DNA of 30,328 nt, taken from a virus. The notes under the pieces were generated by a model, which was not told where the DNA came from, did no database searches, and was given only the letters and a program-made list of their open reading frames with translations. Both the position numbers and the translations under genes were made by a program. The stretch lies in IMG/VR virus record IMGVR_UViG_3300025168_000415, positions 1-30,328 of that record; one strand, 5' to 3'. Positions 24,814 through 30,306 of this stretch are shown one piece after another (the first letter of the stretch is position 1; each line of letters begins with the position of its first letter).

Positions 24814-24976
24814 ATAAATTTTGGATTATTGTTGCAACCTTCTTAGCTTCCATAACACTCTCCACACTAGGTGGCCTAACATTCATTCTGTCTCCGCCAT
24901 ACTTAGCTATGTAAGCATTGAATGCTTTTTCATCTGAGGCGATCTGCTGAATTGTTAAATGGTTAAATCCTTTCAT
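24800..24976 (-). CDS. 58-aa protein upstream of the exonuclease
   Basis: A short gene reading MKGFNHLTIQQIASDEK at its start. It ends 14 bases inside the exonuclease gene and starts 17 bases after the preceding short frame, so it fits the operon. It contains a predicted C-terminal helix (SVMEAKKVATIIQNLYEL). The overlap with the next gene suggests coupled translation. No family recognised. Confidence 0.55.
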   Translation of the reverse strand: MKGFNHLTIQQIASDEKAFNAYIAKYGGDRMNVRPPSVESVMEAKKVATIIQNLYELN

Positions 24977-24993
24977 GGTCTTGTGGTTAAAGA

Positions 24994-25092
24994 TTAATGT
25001 CTAAGTTCTAAAAGCATACTGTCCAGGCCTAATGCAGAATGCAAATATAGAATTGATATAATTACAAACGCTCTCCATAAATAAGTCATCAT
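24994..25092 (-). CDS. 32-aa putative single-span peptide
   Basis: ATG-ATG at 25087-25092 opens a 32-residue frame only four bases after the stop of the zinc-finger gene. It contains RAFVIISILYLHSALGL, a possible membrane segment. It is very short, and another frame also runs through here, so this is a weak call based on the spacing and the hydrophobic stretch. Confidence 0.3.
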   Translation of the reverse strand: MMTYLWRAFVIISILYLHSALGLDSMLLELRH

Positions 25093-25096
25093 ATTA

Positions 25097-25267
25097 CTAT
25101 TGGTTAAGATCTTTACAGTTATCCTCAGCTACCTCCGAGTATGGGTAGTCAAACTCTTTCTGAAACTCTACGATATCTTTGGTTAAACCTTTAGCTGCAC
25201 AGCCAAAGCTGCAAAAGTAATCGGTCTCACCTAGTATCGGTTGATCACACGTTCTACATTTGGGCAT
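25097..25267 (-). CDS. 56-aa zinc-finger protein
   Basis: The N-terminus has C4-x2-C7 and C19-x3-C23 (KCRTC then FCSFGC), a compact zinc site. The remainder is acidic. It is the first gene after the promoter at 25295-25323 and heads the group that runs to the resolvase. Small zinc proteins in early phage operons often bind nucleic acid or host proteins; no specific role can be given. Confidence 0.6.
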   Translation of the reverse strand: MPKCRTCDQPILGETDYFCSFGCAAKGLTKDIVEFQKEFDYPYSEVAEDNCKDLNQ

Positions 25268-25294
25268 AGTATGTTTGGTTATATGTTCGTAAAC

Positions 25295-25323
25295 ATTGTA
25301 TACACTGGTGACTACAAAGTCAA
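25295..25323 (-). promoter_or_regulatory. Leftward promoter with a type-A operator in its spacer
   Basis: On the minus strand TTGACT (25323-25318) and TACAAT (25300-25295) are 17 bases apart. The spacer contains one GTGACTAC site on the plus strand (25308-25315), the same motif that is repeated in the allele-1 regulator promoter. It should drive the zinc-finger, exonuclease and resolvase genes, and links their control to the variable regulator. Confidence 0.6.
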
Positions 25324-25511
25324 GACTTTTTTTCCATCACTACTAATCCGTTCTCTGCTAAGACTTTTCTAATTAGCTCTTCGTTGTGAGGTGCTACTGC
25401 TGACTTGTTGTTTGCCCATCTCCATACTTGGGCACGTCCTTTGTTTAACAGTCTTGCCAATGAGGCTTGTGTCATTCTGTTGCGATAAATTGTTTCGCTT
25501 ACGTCTATCAT
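25320..25511 (-). CDS. Small XRE/Cro-type helix-turn-helix regulator
   Basis: A 63-aa protein. Residues 13-40 (MTQASLARLLNKGRAQVWRWANN) form a helix-turn-helix of the Cro/CI kind, with the recognition helix around RAQVWRW. It lacks any C-terminal oligomerisation domain. It starts with an ATGA overlap at the end of the preceding gene. Its end lies on the -35 box of the downstream promoter. Confidence 0.75.
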   Translation of the reverse strand: MIDVSETIYRNRMTQASLARLLNKGRAQVWRWANNKSAVAPHNEELIRKVLAENGLVVMEKKS

Positions 25512-25909
25512 ATCTTTGGGGTTATTTGTTTCTCCATTAAGTTGGTTTGCTTTCTAGCCGAAATGAACTTGTTTGTTAAGTAATTATATTTAACTTCGGC
25601 GATGTCACGTTTAGTCATGGCCTCAATTACTAGTGCTTCCTTGTCCACAGCGTCCAATTCTGCATCGATTTTACGCTCTGTCGCAGTTTTCTTGCGTGAA
25701 CTGAGAGTAAGAGTCATCATCTTCTTCTTGTGCTCTAATTTGGCGCTTAAATAACTTCGGTTTAAATAGGCATGTTGTTCTTCAGCGTACGCCATCCATG
25801 CTGGTAACCTGTTAAGCAGCAAGCTCACATCCCAAGTCTCCACTTTCTGGACCAGGCCTTTCAGTGTTTCGTTGGGCGAGTTCTGATTTGTTGAGGTTGA
25901 TTTCTCCAT
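25508..25909 (-). CDS. Coiled-coil protein of the replication operon
   Basis: A 133-aa charged and helical protein, with Lys- and Glu-rich segments such as SAKLEHKKKMMT and AELDAVDKEALVIEAM. Its first 33 codons overlap the tail of the HNH gene (98 bases) in another frame. An ATG at 25795 would avoid the overlap but cut off 38 residues that look protein-like. Family and function unknown. Confidence 0.6.
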   Translation of the reverse strand: MEKSTSTNQNSPNETLKGLVQKVETWDVSLLLNRLPAWMAYAEEQHAYLNRSYLSAKLEHKKKMMTLTLSSRKKTATERKIDAELDAVDKEALVIEAMTKRDIAEVKYNYLTNKFISARKQTNLMEKQITPKI

Positions 25910-26108
25910 TGTGAATTAAGTTATGGCATCGTAGGCATACCAGGATACAGTTGTTTGGATCGTCCCATAGATCGGGTCTAGCTCCTCGACTCTGAAGGTG
26001 ATGAGCACAGCAAGCGTCGTCTTCGAAATACCTTTTGCATACCTGGCAGATATTGTTTTCTCTTTCTCGTACCAGCCTGTGTAACTCCTTCATGTTCTTC
26101 TTAGCCAT
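25812..26108 (-). CDS. HNH endonuclease
   Basis: A 98-aa protein with CQVC (21-24), HH (36-37), N53 and CLRCH (58-62) with H66, the order of a zinc-bound HNH nuclease. The domain ends near residue 74; the remaining C-terminal part overlaps the next gene and shows no conserved pattern. It is free-standing and adjacent to SSB, not to the terminase as is often seen. It may act in replication, or be a homing-type nuclease. Start overlaps the SSB stop as TAATG. Confidence 0.8.
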   Translation of the reverse strand: MAKKNMKELHRLVRERENNICQVCKRYFEDDACCAHHLQSRGARPDLWDDPNNCILVCLRCHNLIHNGEINLNKSELAQRNTERPGPESGDLGCELAA

Positions 26109-26449
26109 TAGAATGGCAGGTCAGATTCTGGTATTACATAGTCGTCTACTACTGGTGTTCCTCCAGGGTTTTCTAGTTTCTCTAGTCTAGCTTCTAGCTC
26201 AGCAACCTTAGCGATTAATATATCGAACTTGTTAGGAACTTTAAATTTCTTATACATCTTTCCGTTGTATTCTTCTTCGAAGAGCTCAACATCTTTTGTT
26301 TCTCCAGCCTTCCAGTGCATCATCTCTTCGCTACCAAAACCGTTGTACCAAGTTCCATCTACTGAAATACTGGCAGCGATGTAAGGTTTGTTTGTTCTAG
26401 CAGAAACTTTTCTTTCTACCTTCACATGTTGTAATACTACTTGAGTCAT
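26108..26449 (-). CDS. ssb: Single-stranded DNA-binding protein
   Basis: A 113-aa protein with an OB-fold-like N-terminal region (strands such as YIAASISVDGTWYNGF), a short coiled coil (ILIAKVAELEARLEKLE), and the acidic tail VDDYVIPESDLPF. This tail matches the SSB C-terminal tip (acidic residues then P-F), by which SSB proteins recruit replication partners. It should coat single-stranded phage DNA. A well-formed promoter lies just upstream. Confidence 0.75.
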   Translation of the reverse strand: MTQVVLQHVKVERKVSARTNKPYIAASISVDGTWYNGFGSEEMMHWKAGETKDVELFEEEYNGKMYKKFKVPNKFDILIAKVAELEARLEKLENPGGTPVVDDYVIPESDLPF

Positions 26450-26473
26450 AGTTGATTGGTGTTAGTGGTGATT

Positions 26474-26502
26474 AGTATACTTTGTTTATATAGTTAGGTC
26501 AA
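26474..26502 (-). promoter_or_regulatory. Leftward promoter of the SSB gene group
   Basis: On the minus strand TTGACC (26502-26497) and TATACT (26479-26474) are 17 bases apart. It begins just inside the end of the preceding gene and precedes the SSB start by 25 bases. It gives SSB, HNH and the following genes their own start point. Confidence 0.6.
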
Positions 26503-26987
26503 GCCTTTCCGTATTTTAACCTGTTGCCTAGTTCATCTTCCGCATCTTTAAGTATTTTGCAGTAACCTCTTGGTGGTTTCTCATCTGTGTTACGCATTGG
26601 GTTCTCATGAGCAGCTAACATTTCTGGCAGGTAAACAGGTTCACCGCTTCTTAGTAGTTTGTTTTGCACATAAGCCAATGCAGCTTCAGGGTCGTACTCA
26701 ACAGCACGTCTTCCCTCTTCAGTTGTAACTATCTTTGCTGTCTTGCAAGCAGCGTATGTGAAATTGTATTCTCTAGCTGGTAGCATTCCTCTTTTCTTTT
26801 TCCATTTCTTGCTATCATCCCTAGCCGTTGGGTCTGCTAGGTGGAAGTAATCAATACTGTCGAACTCAACAATCCAGTCTTGGCCTACAGCTACGTTACC
26901 TGATGCTCGCATGTACTCCTGCACCAAGTGCCGTGGTAGTTCTCCATGTGGAGTTCTGCACATCTCTACAGTCTTAGTCTTTTCCAT
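26499..26987 (-). CDS. Hypothetical protein of the replication operon
   Basis: A 162-aa protein if translation starts at the ATG at 26987, which begins MEKTKTVEM and lies 11 bases after the replication gene's stop. A longer frame from 27032 would overlap that gene by 34 bases. The protein is basic with a central KKWKKKRG stretch and alternates helix and strand. No conserved motif or family recognised; context suggests a role in replication. Confidence 0.6.
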   Translation of the reverse strand: MEKTKTVEMCRTPHGELPRHLVQEYMRASGNVAVGQDWIVEFDSIDYFHLADPTARDDSKKWKKKRGMLPAREYNFTYAACKTAKIVTTEEGRRAVEYDPEAALAYVQNKLLRSGEPVYLPEMLAAHENPMRNTDEKPPRGYCKILKDAEDELGNRLKYGKA

Positions 26988-26998
26988 GTTGTTATGGG

Positions 26999-27832
26999 TT
27001 AGTTTATATCTGGTAGTTCTACTTTGCTCCAATCAATGTCTCTATCTGATTCCTTCTGGCTATACCCACCACCAACTTCATCTTCCCAACACTCTTGGTT
27101 TAACCAGGTGGCAGGATGTGGGATGTATGTACCATCATCTTTAGTCCACTGCTCTTGATACTTCTGTTTCTCTACGGCTGATATCAGTATGTCGGCAGTA
27201 GTTTTACTTAACGCCTTAGCAAAAGCTTTCCTAGCTCCACCCTTCCCAGCCTTGCGGGGATAGACAATCCAGAACTTATCAAAGTCCTCCAGATCTTTTT
27301 TCTTTTTAGCGGAACTTTTTCTTTTTTGTTTAGTCTTCTCATCAACTAACGAAGTGTTAAAATCCTTCTCACCCAATGAGCCGTCAGGCGAATGGCCAGT
27401 GTGTGTATTCTTTATGTTCTTTTCTTTCTTTAGCTTCTTATCTATGGTTACTTGTTGGTTATCTGTTGGTTGCTTGCTGGTTACTTGACTGTTCACTTGC
27501 TGGTTAACCACCTGGTACTCATAGTAGTTATTTACCTTTATTAAGCTGTATCTGTTAGTTGTTTTGATGGTTAACTCGCCGGTTAGCTTTAGTTTATTTA
27601 GGGCAGTCCTTACTTGTTGCACCGAAACCTTACTGTCCTTACCAGACAAGGCTTGAGAGATATTTTCTCTTGAGGTTATAAACTCTCCTCTTTTAATAAC
27701 TATTCCTCTCCACTTCTTGTCTTCAAAGTTCGCTCTTAAAAGGCAGTACATAAAAACCCTGAAGATATTGTCGTCCTCCCACCACTCCCAGTCTAACGTT
27801 TTTCTATGTATCTTTATCCATCCATTATCCAT
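26999..27832 (-). CDS. Replication initiator / replisome organiser, lambda-O-like
   Basis: A 277-aa protein. Residues 1-100 (WIKIHRKTLDWEWW, then a helix-rich part) have the look of a winged-helix replication protein. Residues 105-190 form a low-complexity Gln- and Lys-rich linker. The C-terminal part, with FDKFWIVYPRKAGKGGARKAF and PHPATWLNQECWEDE, is a signature of phage replication proteins that bind helicase or loader proteins. The linker DNA contains 11-bp iterons (27446-27509), as in the origin inside lambda gene O. This is therefore the probable origin region. Confidence 0.75.
   Translation of the reverse strand: MDNGWIKIHRKTLDWEWWEDDNIFRVFMYCLLRANFEDKKWRGIVIKRGEFITSRENISQALSGKDSKVSVQQVRTALNKLKLTGELTIKTTNRYSLIKVNNYYEYQVVNQQVNSQVTSKQPTDNQQVTIDKKLKKEKNIKNTHTGHSPDGSLGEKDFNTSLVDEKTKQKRKSSAKKKKDLEDFDKFWIVYPRKAGKGGARKAFAKALSKTTADILISAVEKQKYQEQWTKDDGTYIPHPATWLNQECWEDEVGGGYSQKESDRDIDWSKVELPDIN
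27446..27509 (-). repeat. 11-bp iterons inside the replication gene (putative origin)
   Basis: On the plus strand, units read GGTTACTTGTT (27446), GGTTATCTGTT (27457), GGTTGCTTGCT (27468), GGTTACTTGAC (27479), TGTTCACTTGCT (27490), then GGTTAACC (27502). The first four are exactly 11 bases each, one helical turn, so a protein could bind side by side on one face. Codons give the Gln/Thr/Val-rich linker. An AT-rich zone lies on the higher-coordinate side. Confidence 0.7.
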
Positions 27833-27837
27833 TGTAT

Positions 27838-28188
27838 TTAACCGTTAAGTTTTAATCCTTCCTTCTTTAGTAATATTTTATAGTCCATTATTGTATCCTG
27901 TAATTTACTCCAAAGAATATCAACCGCCTTAGTAGTAACGCTTTTTTCTCCGTCAAAAATATCAACCAAATAATTAACAATGTCATACCACTCATTTATT
28001 ATAACATCATCTAAGTGTCCATTCTTATCTAGAGGGCAGCCCAAAGAATACAAAAATTTATCCACTGCTTTGTCTGTAAACCCAAACATATCTCCATACA
28101 ACGAACCCTCTAAAATCCTGGCTGCTTTATTTCCTAGCACCTCCATGTTAAGAAGCAAGGCGAACTGATCTTTTAATACTCTATCCAT
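27838..28188 (-). CDS. Hypothetical first gene of the leftward operon
   Basis: A 116-aa helical protein rich in Asp, Leu and Lys (for example VDKFLYSLGCPLDKNG and KAVDILWSKLQDTI). It begins next to the divergent control region and ends five bases before the replication gene. No motif or family recognised. As the first early gene it could be regulatory or act on host functions, but this is only position. Confidence 0.6.
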   Translation of the reverse strand: MDRVLKDQFALLLNMEVLGNKAARILEGSLYGDMFGFTDKAVDKFLYSLGCPLDKNGHLDDVIINEWYDIVNYLVDIFDGEKSVTTKAVDILWSKLQDTIMDYKILLKKEGLKLNG

Positions 28189-28215
28189 ATTGTTAGCTGT
28201 TAAATAATAAACAAT

Positions 28216-28305
28216 TTACCGCTCCCACAGGAGATGTTGGGAACCACGAGTAGAAGCGGTAAGCTATCTATTAGTTCTAGTAGTTGAATCATTCTATGGT
28301 TCCCA
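28216..28305. promoter_or_regulatory. Structured control region between divergent operons
   Basis: TTACCGCT (28216-28223) pairs perfectly with AGCGGTAA (28255-28262). Within it CCCA (28224-28227) can pair with TGGG (28238-28241). TGGGAACCA (28238-28246) can instead pair with TGGTTCCCA (28297-28305), a perfect 9-bp inverted repeat. The two alternatives exclude each other. This could be an operator pair for DNA or an RNA switch in the leader of either operon. No confident leftward promoter was found. Confidence 0.5.
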
Positions 28306-28367
28306 AACCTTACGATCATATAATATACAAAAGACTCACGCATTGCAAGGGTAAAACCTTATTTTTA

Positions 28368-28396
28368 TTGAATAAAGCTGTTAAATGTGCTAGTAT
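28368..28396 (+). promoter_or_regulatory. Rightward early promoter
   Basis: TTGAAT at 28368-28373 and TAGTAT at 28391-28396 are 17 bases apart, with TGC before the -10. The start point near 28403 lies about 17 bases before the ATG at 28420. It should drive three small genes to 29078. Confidence 0.6.
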
Positions 28397-28419
28397 AGAA
28401 ACATTAGTAACTTCTACCT

Positions 28420-28614
28420 ATGAGAATAATAATCGACTTAGACGAAGGAAGCGCGACAATGGAATGCGATACCGACATGACGGTTGAAGACGCACTCGAC
28501 GCTAAATACCTCCTAAATGAATTCTTATTAGCAGTGTCTAGAAGCAAATCGGAGGATCGAGCGATACAATCCATCATGTACGAAGCTACTAACCAAATTC
28601 CTAACAACAAATAG
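28420..28614 (+). CDS. 64-aa acidic protein
   Basis: First gene of a short rightward group. The protein has a strand-like start (RIIIDLDEGSATMECDTDM), then helices rich in Glu, Asp and Leu. It is strongly acidic; small acidic early proteins may act as DNA mimics or inhibitors, but there is no specific motif to support that. It ends one base before the next ATG. Confidence 0.6.
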   Translation: MRIIIDLDEGSATMECDTDMTVEDALDAKYLLNEFLLAVSRSKSEDRAIQSIMYEATNQIPNNK

Positions 28615-28615
28615 T

Positions 28616-28807
28616 ATGGCAAAGAAATCAAAAGACTGGATGCAGAAAGTAACTAAGGATATTGAAGCACGAGGCACAAAAGGTGTCTGTACAGGTGACA
28701 AATACGGAGGACCAACATGTAAACCAGGTACTAAAAGGTATAATCTAGCAACAACATTCAGAGGAATGGCTAAAAAGAGAAAATCAAAGTCCCCAAAGAA
28801 AGTATAA
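28616..28807 (+). CDS. 63-aa basic conserved small protein
   Basis: A very basic protein with MAKKSKDWMQK at its start, GVCTGDKYGGPTCKPG (23-38) with cysteines at 25 and 35, and YNLATTFRGMAKKRK near its end. This combination resembles small conserved proteins in uncultured phage genomes, known to me only as a pattern. It may bind DNA or be packed in the virion. Function unknown. Confidence 0.65.
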   Translation: MAKKSKDWMQKVTKDIEARGTKGVCTGDKYGGPTCKPGTKRYNLATTFRGMAKKRKSKSPKKV

Positions 28808-28817
28808 CAACAAAAAC

Positions 28818-29078
28818 ATGGCCGACTTCAAGATCACTAAAGGTACAGCAAAGGATAAAACATGGAAAGCTGTTGGTAAAAACCCCAAGACTGGTAGACA
28901 AATGACTATACAGGGAGGACAGAAAGGCGCAAAGGTTATGCCAGGCACTACAAAGGCTAAATCATTCCTGGCTAGACATGGTAAACCGGAAACACCAAAG
29001 CAACTAGTTAATGATCGTATTTGGAAAGGAAAAGCTAAAATAGGAAGTACTGTACGAATACCACATGAATTGTTTTAA
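28818..29078 (+). CDS. 86-aa basic conserved small protein
   Basis: A basic protein with TIQGGQKGAKVMPGTTKAKSF (landmark near residues 30-50), ARHGKPETP and a C-terminal GSTVRIPHELF. It resembles small phage and giant-virus proteins with a similar basic, ARH-containing ending, by pattern only. It is the last gene of the short rightward group, ten bases after the previous one. Confidence 0.65.
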   Translation: MADFKITKGTAKDKTWKAVGKNPKTGRQMTIQGGQKGAKVMPGTTKAKSFLARHGKPETPKQLVNDRIWKGKAKIGSTVRIPHELF

Positions 29079-29123
29079 CTAGAACACATTCTTAAAAGAA
29101 CTTCAAGTACACAACTAACCAAA

Positions 29124-29154
29124 AGGTTTGTAACAAATAATATTGTGCAAACCT
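29124..29154 (+). terminator. Terminator-like hairpin after the small early genes
   Basis: AGGTTTG (29124-29130) pairs with CAAACCT (29148-29154), and ACAA / TTGT pair inside, giving a long stem. It lies 45 bases after the last small gene. It has only a weak T-rich tail, so termination is likely but not certain. Confidence 0.45.
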
Positions 29155-29194
29155 AGTTTAGTGTTTAACAGAAGGGGAAAGTAGAACCCAGTTA

Positions 29195-29290
29195 AGAAAA
29201 GCGCCGAATCCCTAAAGGTCACTTACTGGTACAAGCATAGTAGCTAATACCTAATAGATTAGAAAAAACGCCGATACTCTAAAGGCCACT
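29195..29290 (+). repeat. Two tandem structured repeats with conserved CGCCGA / CTAAAGG core
   Basis: Units at 29195-29223 and 29261-29290, 66 bases apart, share AGAAAA, CGCCGA, CTAAAGG and CACT at the same relative places. The flanks pair differently: CCAGTTAAG with CTTACTGG in the first, TAGATTAG with CTCGTCTG in the second. Inside, GCC pairs with GGT or GGC. The core is kept while the stems vary with pairing retained, as for a structured RNA or a protein-bound site. Confidence 0.5.
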
Positions 29291-29449
29291 CGTCTGTCTT
29301 AACCACCTATTAACTATTACCCTTAAAGGCCCTCTCTAATTGTTTTCTTTCTTTTAGAAAACCCTTTCTTTCTTTCGATAGTTTTCTTAAGTTTATCAAA
29401 ACAAAGACGAACTTGAACTGGAAAACCAAAACCGGTGAAAGGCTAAACT

Positions 29450-29548
29450 ATGGCTAGTTTAAACGGTAAACGTGCAGAGTCAAGAGTCATGACTTCTAGA
29501 AGAGAAGGGGTGTACCCCCCGGGAAAAGGGGCCCCACAAGTACATTAA
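29450..29548 (+). CDS. 32-aa basic protein (complete copy)
   Basis: ATG at 29450 opens a frame of 32 codons ending VYPPGKGAPQVH. The partial copy at 2-70 keeps the frame with one conservative base change and one Gly/Glu change. Its first residues are basic (GKRAESRVMTSRREG). It lies between the non-coding region and the variable cassette. It has no recognisable motif. A purely structural DNA role for this strongly palindromic stretch is also possible. Confidence 0.45.
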   Translation: MASLNGKRAESRVMTSRREGVYPPGKGAPQVH

Positions 29549-29600
29549 ATTGAGTGTGGGTAATACGTACTCCCTCACAAATATCCATGTATTGAGAAAG
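29479..29600. repeat. Second copy of the left flank (1-122)
   Basis: Matches 1-122 with two substitutions at the run of C and A after GTGTACCCCCC. Followed by sequence that is unrelated to 123 onward, up to the C-terminal coding part of the regulator. Confidence 0.9.
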
Positions 29601-29625
29601 GCTAGGGGAAGGCAATAACTAATAC

Positions 29626-29842
29626 CGTATGACAATAACGTTTGACATTATAAAAACGTATGACATATAATGAAGACATGAAAAGAGTAACAACAAGAGA
29701 GTTTGTCCGCAAATTTGGCTCGCTTAAGGGAGAAACGTTTATAGTGATGGACAGAACGAAACCAATTGGTACATACACTCCGTATGACGAAAAAGCTGAT
29801 CGTATGACAAAGTCTGAGGAACGTATGACAAGTCGTATGACA
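29626..29842 (+). promoter_or_regulatory. Type-B operator array: seven copies of CGTATGACA
   Basis: Copies lie at 29626-29634, 29639-29647 (CGTTTGACA), 29657-29665, 29781-29789, 29801-29809, 29822-29830 and 29834-29842. The first three flank and overlap the promoter and the last four are inside the gene, encoding repeated R-M-T residues. One type-A site, GTGACTACG, remains at 29846-29854. Positions correspond to those of the type-A array in the other allele. Confidence 0.7.
29642..29671 (+). promoter_or_regulatory. Sigma-70-type promoter of the allele-2 regulator gene
   Basis: TTGACA (29642-29647, itself part of an operator copy) and TATAAT (29666-29671) are 18 bases apart. An operator copy lies in the spacer directly before the -10 box. 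The start point should lie at about 29678, the first base of the ATG, so the transcript may be leaderless. Confidence 0.75.
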
Positions 29843-30136
29843 AACGTGACTACGCCTGTACAGATAGAAGATAAGCCAGTAGTTCAGGATAAGGTTCAGT
29901 TTAATTCGCCAGCACCAGAACCAGAGGTATGGCATAGGGAGGAGTTGGAAGAAGAGGAGGAGAAGTTTGTTAGGTGTGAGGCGTGTAAAAGTAATCGTGC
30001 GGAGAAAACGTTTTACGATCCGGGAGATTTTGGTGAAGTGGATATATGTCGGCAATGCGCGAAGATGAAGTACGCGGGTAGTCCGAGAACGTTCGATGGG
30101 TATTGGAAGAAGTTACAAGATATTAACGTATATTAA
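29678..30136 (+). CDS. Phd/YefM-like DNA-binding regulator with C-terminal zinc ribbon, allele 2
   Basis: A 152-aa protein starting MKRVTTREFVRKFG, the same fold type as in allele 1 but a different sequence. The linker (36-60) carries repeated R-M-T residues encoded by the operator copies. From about residue 72 it is clearly related to allele 1 (KVQFNS, EPEVWHREELEEEEE), with zinc cysteines at 100, 103, 124 and 127. The ATG at 29660 lies before the -10 box and is rejected. N-terminal replacement with conserved C-terminus suggests changed DNA specificity and a kept partner interaction. Confidence 0.6.
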   Translation: MKRVTTREFVRKFGSLKGETFIVMDRTKPIGTYTPYDEKADRMTKSEERMTSRMTNVTTPVQIEDKPVVQDKVQFNSPAPEPEVWHREELEEEEEKFVRCEACKSNRAEKTFYDPGDFGEVDICRQCAKMKYAGSPRTFDGYWKKLQDINVY

Positions 30137-30138
30137 AT

Positions 30139-30306
30139 ATGGCTAAGAAAAGAAACATAAAGATGCAGGAGTTCCCGAAAGGAGAGAAGAGGGGAAGATA
30201 TGAGATGAGTAAAGGGCAGGGAAGAAGTGCAGAGACGATAGCTGCTATATTCAAGGAGTATAGGGAGACAGGATCTATTGACGAAAAAAAATGGGCAATA
30301 AGATAA
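30139..30306 (+). CDS. 55-aa conserved protein upstream of terS, allele 2
   Basis: Second copy of the 703-870 gene. The first 20 residues (MAKKRNIKMQEFPKGEKRGR) are different from allele 1, while the rest is identical in DNA from 30202 onward. It follows the regulator stop by two bases and overlaps the next gene by 16 bases, as in allele 1. Confidence 0.6.
   Translation: MAKKRNIKMQEFPKGEKRGRYEMSKGQGRSAETIAAIFKEYRETGSIDEKKWAIR

Larger units (their letters stand above)
29079..29449. other. 371-bp non-coding region with structured repeats
   Basis: No credible reading frame is seen on either strand. It holds a hairpin (29124-29154), two similar repeats (29195-29290) with a third partial CTTAAAGGCC at about 29322, and a pyrimidine-rich part (29340-29390) with the inverted pair AGAAAAC / GTTTTCT at 29356-29362 and 29381-29387. 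It lies between the small early genes and the variable cassette upstream of the terminase genes, so it could hold a packaging site, a small RNA or control elements. Confidence 0.5.

Noticed and set aside
26988-27032. Longer start for the hypothetical gene at 26499-26987
   Set aside because: It would overlap the replication gene by 34 bases. The internal ATG at 26987 gives normal spacing of 11 bases and a more protein-like N-terminus.
28284-28487. Overlapping 67-codon rightward frame
   Set aside because: It runs across the control region, the early promoter and the start of the 64-aa gene in another frame, and has no protein-like character. The gene at 28420 fits the promoter better.
29660-29677. 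Upstream ATG that would extend the allele-2 regulator by six residues
   Set aside because: It lies before the TATAAT box (29666-29671) and inside an operator copy, so it would not be on the transcript. The ATG at 29678 also aligns with the start of the Phd-like domain.
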